Shown piece after piece: positions 32,408 to 41,003 of a DNA stretch of 48,119 bases. Origin of the DNA: a bacterium (GTDB taxonomy: Bacteria > Ratteibacteria > UBA8468). The first letter of the stretch is position 1, and the number at the start of each line of letters is the position of its first letter. The DNA lies in NCBI GenBank assembly GCA_030672255.1, contig DAOVGU010000137.1:1-48119 (forward strand), given 5' to 3'. A program made the translations under genes and the position numbers. A model generated the notes under the pieces. It made no database searches. It saw nothing but the letters and a program-made list of their open reading frames with translations, and had not been told where the DNA came from.

Positions 32408-33046
32408 TCATTTTTCTGCTTTAAGGCAAGTATACAATGCTATATTAGAGAGTATGAATGGTGGTATTGTCTTAATTTTTCTGATTTTCAGATATCTCGA
32501 TATTATATTAATAATTTGGTTTGAACTATTGATGTGGTATTTTTTACTTTCATGGAAACTAATAAGGTGGAAACAAAAAGTCATCAGTGAATTAACCAAT
32601 GGAAATCCGACTATAAACTGCCCTTTGGGTTTTAAAATTCTTGTAATCTCTTTGATGGCATTATCAAGAGCCAATATATGTTCAAGAACAGAAAAGCAGA
32701 TTATAGCATCGAATGAGTTATTGTCAAAAGAGGTTTTACATATATCCATTCTATGAAAAACCATTTTACCTTCCTTATCAGATAGGGATAACAGCCTGTC
32801 TGGCAAAATTAAATCTATCCCAATATATTTATCACTGATAGAAGTGAGGATTGGCACTAACAAGCCACTTCCAACCCCAACCTCTAAGATGCTTTCAACG
32901 GGATATTTTAATAGCGATAACCCTACATTAATTCTGTGTCTATATAACCAGCCCACAAGTGGATGATAATAATAGAATAACGGATCGCTTTTATTGCTGG
33001 GAACAAGCGTTCCTTTTGCTGGTATTTTCAAATTTAATCTACCCAT
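32408..33046 (-). pseudogene. Class I SAM-dependent methyltransferase, probably frameshifted near the C-terminus
   Basis: The 212-aa product has SAM motif I ILEVGVGSGLLVPIL, the acidic IGIDLILP end of strand 2, and IICFSVLEHILALDNAIKEITRIL (motifs for Methyltransf_11). It may methylate a glycan or lipid carrier within this locus. It ends CLKAEK at a TGA that follows five A's. Dropping one A gives CLKAENESGKIVSRL and continues about 32 more codons to a GSLLIVAEK end at 32311, typical of such enzymes. So the annotated stop is likely due to a one-base insertion (real or sequencing). The catalytic core is intact and the product may still work. Confidence 0.75.
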
Positions 33047-33055
33047 TTCATTTAA

Positions 33056-34468
33056 CTAAAAATGTCGTTGCTTTCTACTTACCAGAGAGAATTTAATATT
33101 CTTTAATCCCCAGAAGCATGCTTTCAATAGAGCATTGGCATGTTTTAAGGGCTTCATCTTTGATTCACCATATTTTCTTTCTTTATAATGAACTGCGACT
33201 TCTCGTATCTTAAGTTTCAACTTTGCAGCTCCAAATATAAGGTCGTAATCACCCCAAGGGTCGTGTCCCGTTGAAATATATAGAAAGTTCTTTCTGAATA
33301 GAGCCTTGCTGCCACAAAGTGTGTCCGAAATTCTTTGGTCTATGATCCAGCTGACTACTAAACAGAAGAGTTTATTACCAAAATAATTAGCTAATTTCAT
33401 GGCTTTACCTTCCATTGGATAAACAAATCTGGTCCCATTGACAAAATCCGCATATCCCTCAGCGATAACCTCATAGAATTTTCTCAGTTCATCAGGCGTT
33501 ACGGCTAAATCAGCATCCAGAATGAAAAGGATATCCCCTTTTGCATTATGGAAGCCTGTTGTAATGGCATATAGTTTGCCTCGGTTAGGCTTGTAAGAAA
33601 TACATCTAATCTTAATGTCATCCCTCAGCGAGGAATCAACCTGATTAGCAGTACTATCCTGGGAACCATCATCTACGAAGATAAGTTCTGTATCCTTGCC
33701 CATTTTGGGAATCTTTTGAATGATCGTCTTAATATTTCCAGCTTCATTATAGCAGGGGACGATGACAGAGCAACTATATTCCCGGGGCAAACGCCTCTTC
33801 TTGGCAATAACATATTGGATGCTACCGAGTTGTCTCAACAAGGGTAATTCCCTTATCAGAAAATTTAGGAATGGCGAAATAAAAGGAATATAGATGGGAA
33901 CAGCACCGGTTAGCCCTTCTGTGATAACCTCAAATCCGACAACCTCTAAAAAATTTACCACATCTTTGTTAGTTAAGAAATTCTTTTCAATATCAGGAGT
34001 TTTAATATGCAATTTATTTCCAATCCGCAGTATCAGTCTCCAAACTGGATTAACCGAGGTTACAATTATTTTGCCATCTTCATTTAATGAATCATATGCT
34101 TTGGATAAAAGAGAATCTATGTCGGAAACATATTCAAGAGTATTGGAAATGACTGCGTAGTCATATTTTTCCTGAGGGGTGAAGGAAACAAAATCAGAAC
34201 AGACAAATTTAACATTATTGCCTAAGCGTCTTTTGGCAACCGAAATCATATTAGGACTAAAGTCAATTGCGCAAGCCCTTGATGGGTTTAACTTGGCAAG
34301 CAATTTTCCTGTACCGCCGCCAAAATCGATAATTGCCGACTTAGCGGGTATAGATGACAGATAGACATTCTCAATGAGACAATGATAGTAAAAATTTCTT
34401 TTCTGATACCTGTCATAATTTTCAGCAATACGGTCAAAGAAAATTTTTATATCCTCATTCCGCCGCAT
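33056..34468 (-). CDS. Methyltransferase - family 2 glycosyltransferase fusion
   Basis: This 470-aa protein has two domains. Residues 1 to about 225 are a class I methyltransferase (AIIDFGGGTGKLLAKL, FSPNMISVAKRRL, YDYAVISNTLEYVSD). Residues from about 235 are a GT2 glycosyltransferase (CSVIVPCYNEAGNIKTII, ELIFVDDGSQDST, ILDADLAVTPDEL, DTLCGSKALFRK). The junction RLPREYSC has no repeat, so this looks like a genuine fusion. The two activities may build and cap one lipid-linked sugar. It overlaps the membrane glycosyltransferase gene upstream by 14 bases. Confidence 0.85.
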   Translation of the reverse strand: MRRNEDIKIFFDRIAENYDRYQKRNFYYHCLIENVYLSSIPAKSAIIDFGGGTGKLLAKLNPSRACAIDFSPNMISVAKRRLGNNVKFVCSDFVSFTPQEKYDYAVISNTLEYVSDIDSLLSKAYDSLNEDGKIIVTSVNPVWRLILRIGNKLHIKTPDIEKNFLTNKDVVNFLEVVGFEVITEGLTGAVPIYIPFISPFLNFLIRELPLLRQLGSIQYVIAKKRRLPREYSCSVIVPCYNEAGNIKTIIQKIPKMGKDTELIFVDDGSQDSTANQVDSSLRDDIKIRCISYKPNRGKLYAITTGFHNAKGDILFILDADLAVTPDELRKFYEVIAEGYADFVNGTRFVYPMEGKAMKLANYFGNKLFCLVVSWIIDQRISDTLCGSKALFRKNFLYISTGHDPWGDYDLIFGAAKLKLKIREVAVHYKERKYGESKMKPLKHANALLKACFWGLKNIKFSLVSRKQRHF

Positions 34469-36167
34469 TTTCTCTCTTTAACTTTAAGATAATAAATGTT
34501 GGGGTAATAAATTCAAAAGAACCGCAAAGTTGAAATCTTTTTTGTGGAAAAATTCCCAATAAAGGAGGAATAATTTCAAATCTTTTTATTATTCTAAAAT
34601 CTTTGGAGCTCAAAAGAGAAACGGTAGAATCGTTTACCAATGGCTTTCCAGTGAAAAAGGATAAAGGTTCAAAAAATCCCCAACTATCAGAAATCAGAAT
34701 ATAATAGTCGATACCTTCATCAAGCAATTCTTTTATATTCCCAGCCTTTATTACATACTTATTGGGATTGATAGAAGGCATACGATAAATCACCGGATAC
34801 CTATCCATACCAATTTTTGCTCCTTTGGGAATGTTTTCCTCTATCCAGTAAGAGGCTTCCATTCTGATATCACTATCTTTTGCAATTCGCTCAAAAGAAA
34901 ATGTATAACCAAATGCCACAGTAATAATAGTGAAAAGTAGGATTAATTTAGTAAATATAGATATTTTCCTTTTAAAAATAGATATATCAAAGAAATTCCC
35001 GGCTAAAATTGCTAAAAATGGATAGGCAGGAAGCCCATAAGTCTCGGAACCTAATTTCACTGAGAGCATGAGGAAAATAAAAGGAAGGATTCCAGAAAAG
35101 AGGAAGAATTCCTTAGAGGTATGAAGCCTCAGAGCAAAAAAGATAGAGGCAAATATAAGAAGGAAGAGAAAAGGAGAGATGGCGTAGAGGAACATCGTAA
35201 TCGGATAATAAACAAGAGAATCAAAAAGATGGCAGAAGGAGAATATGTCCACCGCTCCTGCGGTCCAAAAAAGGTCATGCCGGAGACGAGAAAAATGAAT
35301 AAGGGGGTAGGGAGAGGTCAAAAAGAAGGAAAAAATAGTGACAAATCCAGCTACTAAAAGAGGTCTAATTTTTTTTAATCCTCGCTGGCCAATGAAATGA
35401 GCAACAATTATGGGGAAAATAGCAAGAATACCCGGGTATTTGGAACCCATTGCCAGGCCCGCCGCAACCCCACTAAAGATGTAATATTTCAATCTTTTCG
35501 TCTCAATGATAGAGAGGGCAAAATAGAAGGAAAGAATAACCCAAAAGGCCAGAGGAATATCTGGCTTGATGTAATGGGATTGAATAACAAATAAAGGAGT
35601 AACTGCTAAAAACAAGGAGGAAAGAATGCCGACTCTCTCATTATAAATTCTTTTTCCAATAAGGTAGACAAAAAGAATTGTTAAAAGAGCAAAAAGGACA
35701 ACAATATATCTACCCGCCAAATAGATTTTAGCAAACTGTTCGGGATTTTTCAAATAAAAGAAAATATCCTGCTTCAAAGGGGAAAAATGGCAAAGCGAAT
35801 CAAGAAGAATTCCAAAACCTATCTGATAAGCAAAGAACGGGGGATAGATATAGTTTTTAGTATCAAAATCAAATCTTCTGGGATGAATATGGCTAAGATT
35901 TTTTAAGGTATATTCTTCATCAGGATGGTAACTACGTAGAATATCAAAATAGGCAGTAAGTTCGGCAATCTCCTTTTTTTCAGCAGGAGCGATGAATTCT
36001 GACCTCTGCCACTTCCCCTCAGCCAAAACCTTTTTAATCCTCTCTTCAGGCATTTTTCCAACTATTCTTGCCCTTTTCTTGCTGGGTAGACCAAAGCGAA
36101 TTCCATAAAGGTTAAGAAACAGAGAGAGAAACAAAATTAGAACAATAGGAATTTTTTTAATTAACAT
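34455..36167 (-). CDS. GT-C type membrane glycosyltransferase (GT39/PMT-like)
   Basis: The 570-aa membrane protein has ten or more hydrophobic helices. A long N-terminal periplasmic loop carries YFDILRSYHPDEEYTLKNLS (acidic DE pair), as in PMT_2 glycosyltransferases. FLAVTPLFVIQSHYIKPDIPLAF and AAGLAMGSKYPGILA are family-like. The C-terminal soluble part (SYWIEENIPKGAKIGMDRYP) resembles other bacterial ArnT-like proteins. It overlaps neighbours by a few bases on both sides, so it sits in a tight operon. Confidence 0.82.
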   Translation of the reverse strand: MLIKKIPIVLILFLSLFLNLYGIRFGLPSKKRARIVGKMPEERIKKVLAEGKWQRSEFIAPAEKKEIAELTAYFDILRSYHPDEEYTLKNLSHIHPRRFDFDTKNYIYPPFFAYQIGFGILLDSLCHFSPLKQDIFFYLKNPEQFAKIYLAGRYIVVLFALLTILFVYLIGKRIYNERVGILSSLFLAVTPLFVIQSHYIKPDIPLAFWVILSFYFALSIIETKRLKYYIFSGVAAGLAMGSKYPGILAIFPIIVAHFIGQRGLKKIRPLLVAGFVTIFSFFLTSPYPLIHFSRLRHDLFWTAGAVDIFSFCHLFDSLVYYPITMFLYAISPFLFLLIFASIFFALRLHTSKEFFLFSGILPFIFLMLSVKLGSETYGLPAYPFLAILAGNFFDISIFKRKISIFTKLILLFTIITVAFGYTFSFERIAKDSDIRMEASYWIEENIPKGAKIGMDRYPVIYRMPSINPNKYVIKAGNIKELLDEGIDYYILISDSWGFFEPLSFFTGKPLVNDSTVSLLSSKDFRIIKRFEIIPPLLGIFPQKRFQLCGSFEFITPTFIILKLKRENAAE

Positions 36168-38194
36168 ATAAACCTATATTTAATTAGGGTCCAGACAGCA
36201 ATAAACCAATCCTTCAGCCTGATCTTCTTTCCCTCGGCTACCCCTCTTGGCCTATGGGAAATTGGCACTTCTTTAATCCTTATTCCTCTTTTAGCTACCT
36301 TAGCCGTAACCTCAGGACAGAATTCAAATCCTTTGCATTTTAAATTTAGGCTTTTTAAGAGATTGGCCTCGAAAACCTTATAGCAGGTTGGCTCATCGGT
36401 AATATGGGTCCGATAGAGCAAATTAGCCAAAATGCTCAAGCTTCTGCCACCGAGATAGAAATACCAGCCCGCCAAGGACTTCGGTTTTGAACTCTGACCC
36501 AGGACCCTGGAACCATAAACAACCTTTGTCTCTTCCTTTATTATTGGCTCTACCAACATATAATACTCATCGGGGTTATATTCCAAATCGGCATCCTGGA
36601 TGATGACAATATCCCCAGTCACCTCTTTTAATCCAGTGCGAATTGCAGTTCCCTTTCCATATTTTTTTGGCCGGCTGATAAGCTTAATCTCATTATTGCC
36701 GTCTTTCTGCTTAATAATTTCCTTTAAGACCTCTTTGGTCTTATCGGTAGAACCATCCTCGACAATGATAATCTCCTTCTTTAAATTGACCGCCCTTACT
36801 CTATGGATAATTTCGGCAATCGTTTTTTCCTCATTATAGACCGGCATAATCACAGAGAGTTTCATCTCTTTAACCACAGATGTCATTGCGAGGAGCCTTA
36901 GCGACGTGGCAATCCCTCGCTTCTTTGAGATTGCCACGGCACTTCGTGCCTCGCAACGACTCCGTCGTTTTGAATTTTTAATTGTTCTACACAGCCCTCC
37001 CCCCGCAAGAGCATAAACAAGAGGCATTATGGGAATTCTATACCTGGGAATAGCAAAAAGAAGGCTATGAATAAAAGTAAAATAAAAAATCATTAAGAGA
37101 GGGATAAATAGTTCTTTTCTCTTTTCCTTTAGACAAAGGTATAACCCTGAAAGAAAGAAAAAGAGAAGAATATAGTGGAAGGTAAAGATAAAAGCCTTCT
37201 GTAAATTTTTCCCCTCTAAAACCCTCTTTCCTCCGGGAATCTGAAGCCAAAACCTACCAAATTTCTTTAGACATAACAAAGAATAACCACCGGGATTATT
37301 TTTGATATTCTTTACCCCCTCGGAAAAAAACTTTTTATCTGCATCAATCTGAGAAAGTCCTCTTACCAAATTTTCCTTATCAGAGAGGTTCTTATAATTG
37401 TAGTCTCCATTCCAGGGAAGGTAACTTCCAACCCAGAGGTTAAAACCCCCGCCAGTTCCTACTGGAATAAATTCTTTAAAGACAATGTAATTCCTTACTG
37501 TCCAGGGAAGAATTGTTCCGGCCATTGTCAGAGAAAAAATTACCACAAAAATAAGTTTCTTAAATCTTTTTCTGGGGTACAAAACACCCCCTCCCTTCTC
37601 TTCCCCTCCCTCGAGGGGAGGGGCAAGGGGAGGGTGAAAAAACAATAAGCCAAGTAACAAGAAAAGGGGGAATAGTAAAGTAACTGGCCGGCAAAGGGTT
37701 GAGAATCCCAAAAAAATGCCGGATGCTACCCAATCCCCCCTTTTTTTGCTTTCCAAAGCCTTCATCAGCAATATCACCGCTATTGTCAATAAGAATGTGG
37801 TAAGGGTCTCGGTGAGAATATAGGAGTTTGAGGCAACGAGTGAAGGACAGATAACCGCAGCACCTGCCCCCAAGATAGCAGTTTTTTTATTCTTGAAAAT
37901 TCTCTCTCCAATGAGATAAACAAATAGGCAAATGATTGCCCCTAAAATGCTCTGAATAATCCTTACCGCTAAAAAATTATGTCCAAAAATAAGATAAACA
38001 ATCGCTAAAAAAGATGGATATAAAGGTGCCCGATGTAAATTGATAGAAAATCCTAAACCATTGGCAATATGAAGTGCCATTTTATTATAATCAATGCTAT
38101 CCGGGGCAGAAAGAGGGAAAAGAACAATAAAGATAAAGCGGATAAAAAAAGCAGAGAGAAAAATGAATATCAAGGTTTTCCTTTTATTCACCAC
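36161..38194 (-). CDS. Membrane glycosyltransferase and GT2 glycosyltransferase joined by a repeat
   Basis: The open frame (677 aa) covers two enzymes. Residues 1 to about 400 are a GT-C membrane protein (FPLSAPDSIDYNKMALHIANGLG acidic loop, LHRAPLYPSFLAIVYL). Residues 444-677 are a GT2 enzyme (MKLSVIMPVYNEEKTIAEII, EDGSTDKTKEVL, IIQDADLEYNPDEY, DEPTCYKVF) like polyprenyl-phosphate sugar synthases. The linker, RRSRCEARSAVAISKKRG, is translation of a TCATTGCGAG repeat (36881-36966). Originally these were probably two genes, and the second may still start on its own at 36865. A C-rich palindrome (37585-37636) adds PPLAPPLEGGEEKGGG in the membrane part. Confidence 0.82.
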   Translation of the reverse strand: MVNKRKTLIFIFLSAFFIRFIFIVLFPLSAPDSIDYNKMALHIANGLGFSINLHRAPLYPSFLAIVYLIFGHNFLAVRIIQSILGAIICLFVYLIGERIFKNKKTAILGAGAAVICPSLVASNSYILTETLTTFLLTIAVILLMKALESKKRGDWVASGIFLGFSTLCRPVTLLFPLFLLLGLLFFHPPLAPPLEGGEEKGGGVLYPRKRFKKLIFVVIFSLTMAGTILPWTVRNYIVFKEFIPVGTGGGFNLWVGSYLPWNGDYNYKNLSDKENLVRGLSQIDADKKFFSEGVKNIKNNPGGYSLLCLKKFGRFWLQIPGGKRVLEGKNLQKAFIFTFHYILLFFFLSGLYLCLKEKRKELFIPLLMIFYFTFIHSLLFAIPRYRIPIMPLVYALAGGGLCRTIKNSKRRSRCEARSAVAISKKRGIATSLRLLAMTSVVKEMKLSVIMPVYNEEKTIAEIIHRVRAVNLKKEIIIVEDGSTDKTKEVLKEIIKQKDGNNEIKLISRPKKYGKGTAIRTGLKEVTGDIVIIQDADLEYNPDEYYMLVEPIIKEETKVVYGSRVLGQSSKPKSLAGWYFYLGGRSLSILANLLYRTHITDEPTCYKVFEANLLKSLNLKCKGFEFCPEVTAKVAKRGIRIKEVPISHRPRGVAEGKKIRLKDWFIAVWTLIKYRFIC
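36881..36966. repeat. TCATTGCGAGG repeat bridging two glycosyltransferase frames
   Basis: TGTCATTGCGAGGAGCCTTA through GGCAATCCCTCGCTTCTTTG to CCTCGCAACGACTCCGTCG. It has no stop in the frame used by both flanking domains. Confidence 0.88.
37585..37636. repeat. C-rich palindromic insert in a membrane glycosyltransferase gene
   Basis: ACCCCCTCCCTTCTC, TTCCCCTCCCTCGAGGGGAG, then GGGGCAAGGGGAGGGTG. In frame. Confidence 0.85.
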
Positions 38195-39302
38195 CTACCT
38201 CCTCATAGAGATTTAATGTCTCTTTAGCACATCTTTCCCAGGAGAAGAGTTTTGCCCGCTTTATTCCCTTTTCTCTCATCTCCTCGGCTAATTCCTTATT
38301 ACTTAAAACCTTCTCCATTAGCTTTGCCATCTCTTCTGTATCATCGGGATTAACTGAGAGGGCAGCATCTCCTGCTACCTCAGGAAGGGAGGAGATGTTG
38401 GAAGTAATTGCCGGGGTGCCAGAGGCCATCGCTTCCAGAACCGGAAGACCAAACCCCTCGTAAAGGCTGGGGTAGATAAAAAGGGAGGCGCAATTATAGT
38501 AAAGGGGTAATAGTTCCTCGGGTAGATAACCGGTGAAGAAAACCTCTTCCTCCAGCCCCAACCTCTTCACCACCTTATAGATATTCTGGTACTCTTCTCC
38601 CTTTTCTCCCACAATCATTAATCTTTCCTTCCTTCCCTTTTCCCTCATATTTTTGTAGGCCTTGATAAGATTAAGGATATTCTTCCTTTTCTTTAATGTT
38701 CCCACGTAGAGAATGAAGGAATCCAAAATCCGATACTTTCTCCTGAAATCCTGTAAATCTTTTTTCTCAATGGGATGATAGGAGGAATCAATACCTAAGT
38801 TAATTACCGCAATCTTTTCTGAGGGAATATTTAATAATTTCATGGTATCTTTCTTTGTCGCAGAGGAGACGGCAATGATTTTTTCTACTCTCTTTGCTGC
38901 TGCCGGTATCATCCTTTCATAAAAGAGCCTCTTTAAGAGATTATGTTTTTTTGGAAAAAGCAAAAAGAGCATATCATGAAATGTAACGAGAGATTTCCAG
39001 CCAAACCTTACCAAAGGGGTGGTATAGCGTGGAGAATGAAGAAGGTTAATTTTATATCTTTTAAGCAAAAAGGGGAAGGTAATCTGTTCCCAGAGAAGCC
39101 TCAAAGCTCTTGGCATGCTCTTGATGCCGATAAGCCGAAAATTGGCGCCTAACTCGAATCTCCTTACATTCCTCTTCTCTACAAAGATAAAATATTCATT
39201 TTTCCTATCTATAAGGGAGAGGTTGTTGATCAGATTCAGCAAATAAAAACCGGCTCCTCCTAACTTCTCCGGCAGCAGTGTCGCATCAATTCCAATTCTC
39301 AT
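38184..39302 (-). CDS. Family 4 glycosyltransferase
   Basis: The 372-aa GT-B enzyme begins MRIGIDATLLPEKLGGAGFY, the nucleotide-sugar-poor N-terminal half of GT4, with LVTFHDMLFLLFP. The C-terminal half has LYVGTLKKRKNILNLIKAY, FTGYLPEELLPLYYNCASLF and the E-x7-E motif EGFGLPVLEAMASGTP (first E in YEGFG, second in LEAMA). It probably adds a hexose such as mannose to a growing glycan. It is coupled to the next gene by an 11-base overlap and to the GT-C gene upstream by 4. Confidence 0.9.
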   Translation of the reverse strand: MRIGIDATLLPEKLGGAGFYLLNLINNLSLIDRKNEYFIFVEKRNVRRFELGANFRLIGIKSMPRALRLLWEQITFPFLLKRYKINLLHSPRYTTPLVRFGWKSLVTFHDMLFLLFPKKHNLLKRLFYERMIPAAAKRVEKIIAVSSATKKDTMKLLNIPSEKIAVINLGIDSSYHPIEKKDLQDFRRKYRILDSFILYVGTLKKRKNILNLIKAYKNMREKGRKERLMIVGEKGEEYQNIYKVVKRLGLEEEVFFTGYLPEELLPLYYNCASLFIYPSLYEGFGLPVLEAMASGTPAITSNISSLPEVAGDAALSVNPDDTEEMAKLMEKVLSNKELAEEMREKGIKRAKLFSWERCAKETLNLYEEVGGE

Positions 39303-40936
39303 TTATCTGAAGAAAGAATTTGCTTTGCTCCTTCTGCCTCGGGGTCATACATTAGCGCTATTCCGGCCTCTTTTTGCGCAAGATCAAATTCACCTAAATT
39401 AAGGTAGGTGGTTGCCAGAAGCTCGTGTCCCAAAGGATTGAAAGGCAAAAGGGAGACCAAACTTTTTGCCCTTTTTAAGGCTAAGGGGAAATTGCCTTCA
39501 GCAATATCATTGTTCGCATTCTTATAGGTAAGAAAGGAAAAACTTTCCAGATGGACAGAGCCGATTTTCTCCCCTTTCCAGTTATTGACAAAGGAGAAAA
39601 GTAAGAAAAGAACAGAAAGGGCCACTACGACAGGAATGTATTTTCTTCCCTTGACCTTAAAAAAGAGCCAATCAATAAAGAAAGCGGCAAATAGTATTAA
39701 ACACCCTACGGCGGGAAGTCGATAGCGACTGGTAACAAAGAAACCGATGACCCAGATGATATTGCACAAGGTAAAGAAAAATAAAAGAAGAAATTTCCTC
39801 TTACTTAGAGCAAGAAATAGACCAAGGATACCTAAAGGAACGATAAGACCAAAGCCAAACAATGGGAGTTTAAGGGTTTTAGTAATTTTCTGCAAGAGAT
39901 AAATATTTAAGTTCTGGGGCCATTCATATGAGTTGAAAAAGAGCAGAAATTTGTTTCCTTGCAGCCTCCAGAAAACTTTGGAAAAGAGCGGGGCTAAGGG
40001 TTTTTCCGGGGCAATGTAAAGACCGATAGAATCAAGACTATTGCCAATTTTATAGTTGGCCGGTCCATTGGAGCAGATGGGTACAAACTGACCGGATACC
40101 CGCCAATTCCTGATTGTCGCGGGAGAGATAATTATCGCCATCAAAAGAATTACAATCACCCAGGCTAAAAAGGGATGAATACCCCCTCCTTTTTTTCCTC
40201 CCACAAGGGGAGGAAGTAAAAAAGATTTTTTCTCTTCCCCTCTCGCGAGGGGAGAAGAAGAAATTGTTGCTGTTTTCCCCTCCCTTGATGGGAGGGGTTG
40301 GGGAGGGAGAGGGTGGGGGGAAGTTTTCTTGGGATAGAAATATAGTCCAATAAGCAAAAAGGGAAGGAACAATAAAATTGTCGGTTTAACTAAAGCGGAC
40401 AGCCCCATCACCAATCCTACCAGGACCCATCTTTTATAACTTCTTTCCCTTAGCGCCCAATAGATGACAAAGATGAAAAGGATATTTAAAAAGAGAATTA
40501 GAGTATCACTTAAGAGTGTTGTGGAATAAAAAATAAATGGCCGATAAAATCCAGCAAAGAGACAGGCAAGAAGCCCCACTCTTTCATTAAACAACCATTT
40601 GCCTAAAAGAAATAAGAGGAGACAAAGGAGGGTATCCAAGAGAATCTGAATGAAACCAACAGCAAAGTAACTATGGCCAAAACCTTTATAAATTGCCGCA
40701 ACAAAGTATGGGTAGCCTGGAGCCATATAAAAGACCTTACCATCTCCCGCCCAGGGATTTTTTACAAGCTTTCCTGCCCAATTATCAAATGTCCTCTGGT
40801 CATATTTGGTCATCAGACCTGCATTAAAGAAAACACTCTCGCGAAACTCAAGAAGATAAGAAAGCCTCAAAAAAAAGGCAAAAATAAGGATGAGACCTAA
40901 ATAAAGGTAAGGAGATTTGGGGTCAGGTCTCAACAT
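39299..40936 (-). CDS. GT-C type membrane glycosyltransferase with TPR-like tail
   Basis: The protein (545 aa from 40936) has about ten membrane helices in PMT_2 style (KYDQRTFDNWAGKLVKNP acidic loop, YMAPGYPYFVAAIYKGFG). It ends in a small TPR-like region (LGHELLATTYLNLGEFDLAQKEAGIALMYDP). The first residues, MLRPDP, come from an arm of the GGGGTCAGGTC repeat, exactly as in ispD; an ATG five codons upstream also lies in that element. Three C-rich palindromic pieces (40181-40320) add about 45 G/P/S-rich residues between two membrane helices. The frame is kept through all of them. Confidence 0.82.
   Translation of the reverse strand: MLRPDPKSPYLYLGLILIFAFFLRLSYLLEFRESVFFNAGLMTKYDQRTFDNWAGKLVKNPWAGDGKVFYMAPGYPYFVAAIYKGFGHSYFAVGFIQILLDTLLCLLLFLLGKWLFNERVGLLACLFAGFYRPFIFYSTTLLSDTLILFLNILFIFVIYWALRERSYKRWVLVGLVMGLSALVKPTILLFLPFLLIGLYFYPKKTSPHPLPPQPLPSREGKTATISSSPLARGEEKKSFLLPPLVGGKKGGGIHPFLAWVIVILLMAIIISPATIRNWRVSGQFVPICSNGPANYKIGNSLDSIGLYIAPEKPLAPLFSKVFWRLQGNKFLLFFNSYEWPQNLNIYLLQKITKTLKLPLFGFGLIVPLGILGLFLALSKRKFLLLFFFTLCNIIWVIGFFVTSRYRLPAVGCLILFAAFFIDWLFFKVKGRKYIPVVVALSVLFLLFSFVNNWKGEKIGSVHLESFSFLTYKNANNDIAEGNFPLALKRAKSLVSLLPFNPLGHELLATTYLNLGEFDLAQKEAGIALMYDPEAEGAKQILSSDK
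40181..40320. repeat. Three consecutive C-rich palindromic inserts in a membrane glycosyltransferase gene
   Basis: Pieces around 40181-40215 (CCTCCCACAAGGGGAGGAAG), 40235-40255 (CTTCCCCTCTCGCGAGGGGA) and 40276-40320 (TTTTCCCCTCCCTTGATGGG plus a G-rich tail). All together keep the frame. Confidence 0.88.
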
Positions 40937-41003
40937 TTGACAAAAATACAAAAACTTTTAATTTACCATTATCAAACTTTGTCAAATGTTGAGACCTGAC
41001 CCC
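40919..41003. repeat. GGGGTCAGGTC inverted-repeat element, copy 2
   Basis: Perfect 24-bp arms at 40919-40942 and 40980-41003 with an AT-rich centre of 37 bases, arms identical to copy 1 (13844-13976). The left arm carries the glycosyltransferase start codon, the right arm the last codons and the stop of the upstream epimerase. Confidence 0.92.

Noticed and set aside
33056..34468. Repeat-made fusion of methyltransferase and GT2
   Set aside because: No repeat sequence at the junction; it appears to be a genuine fusion.
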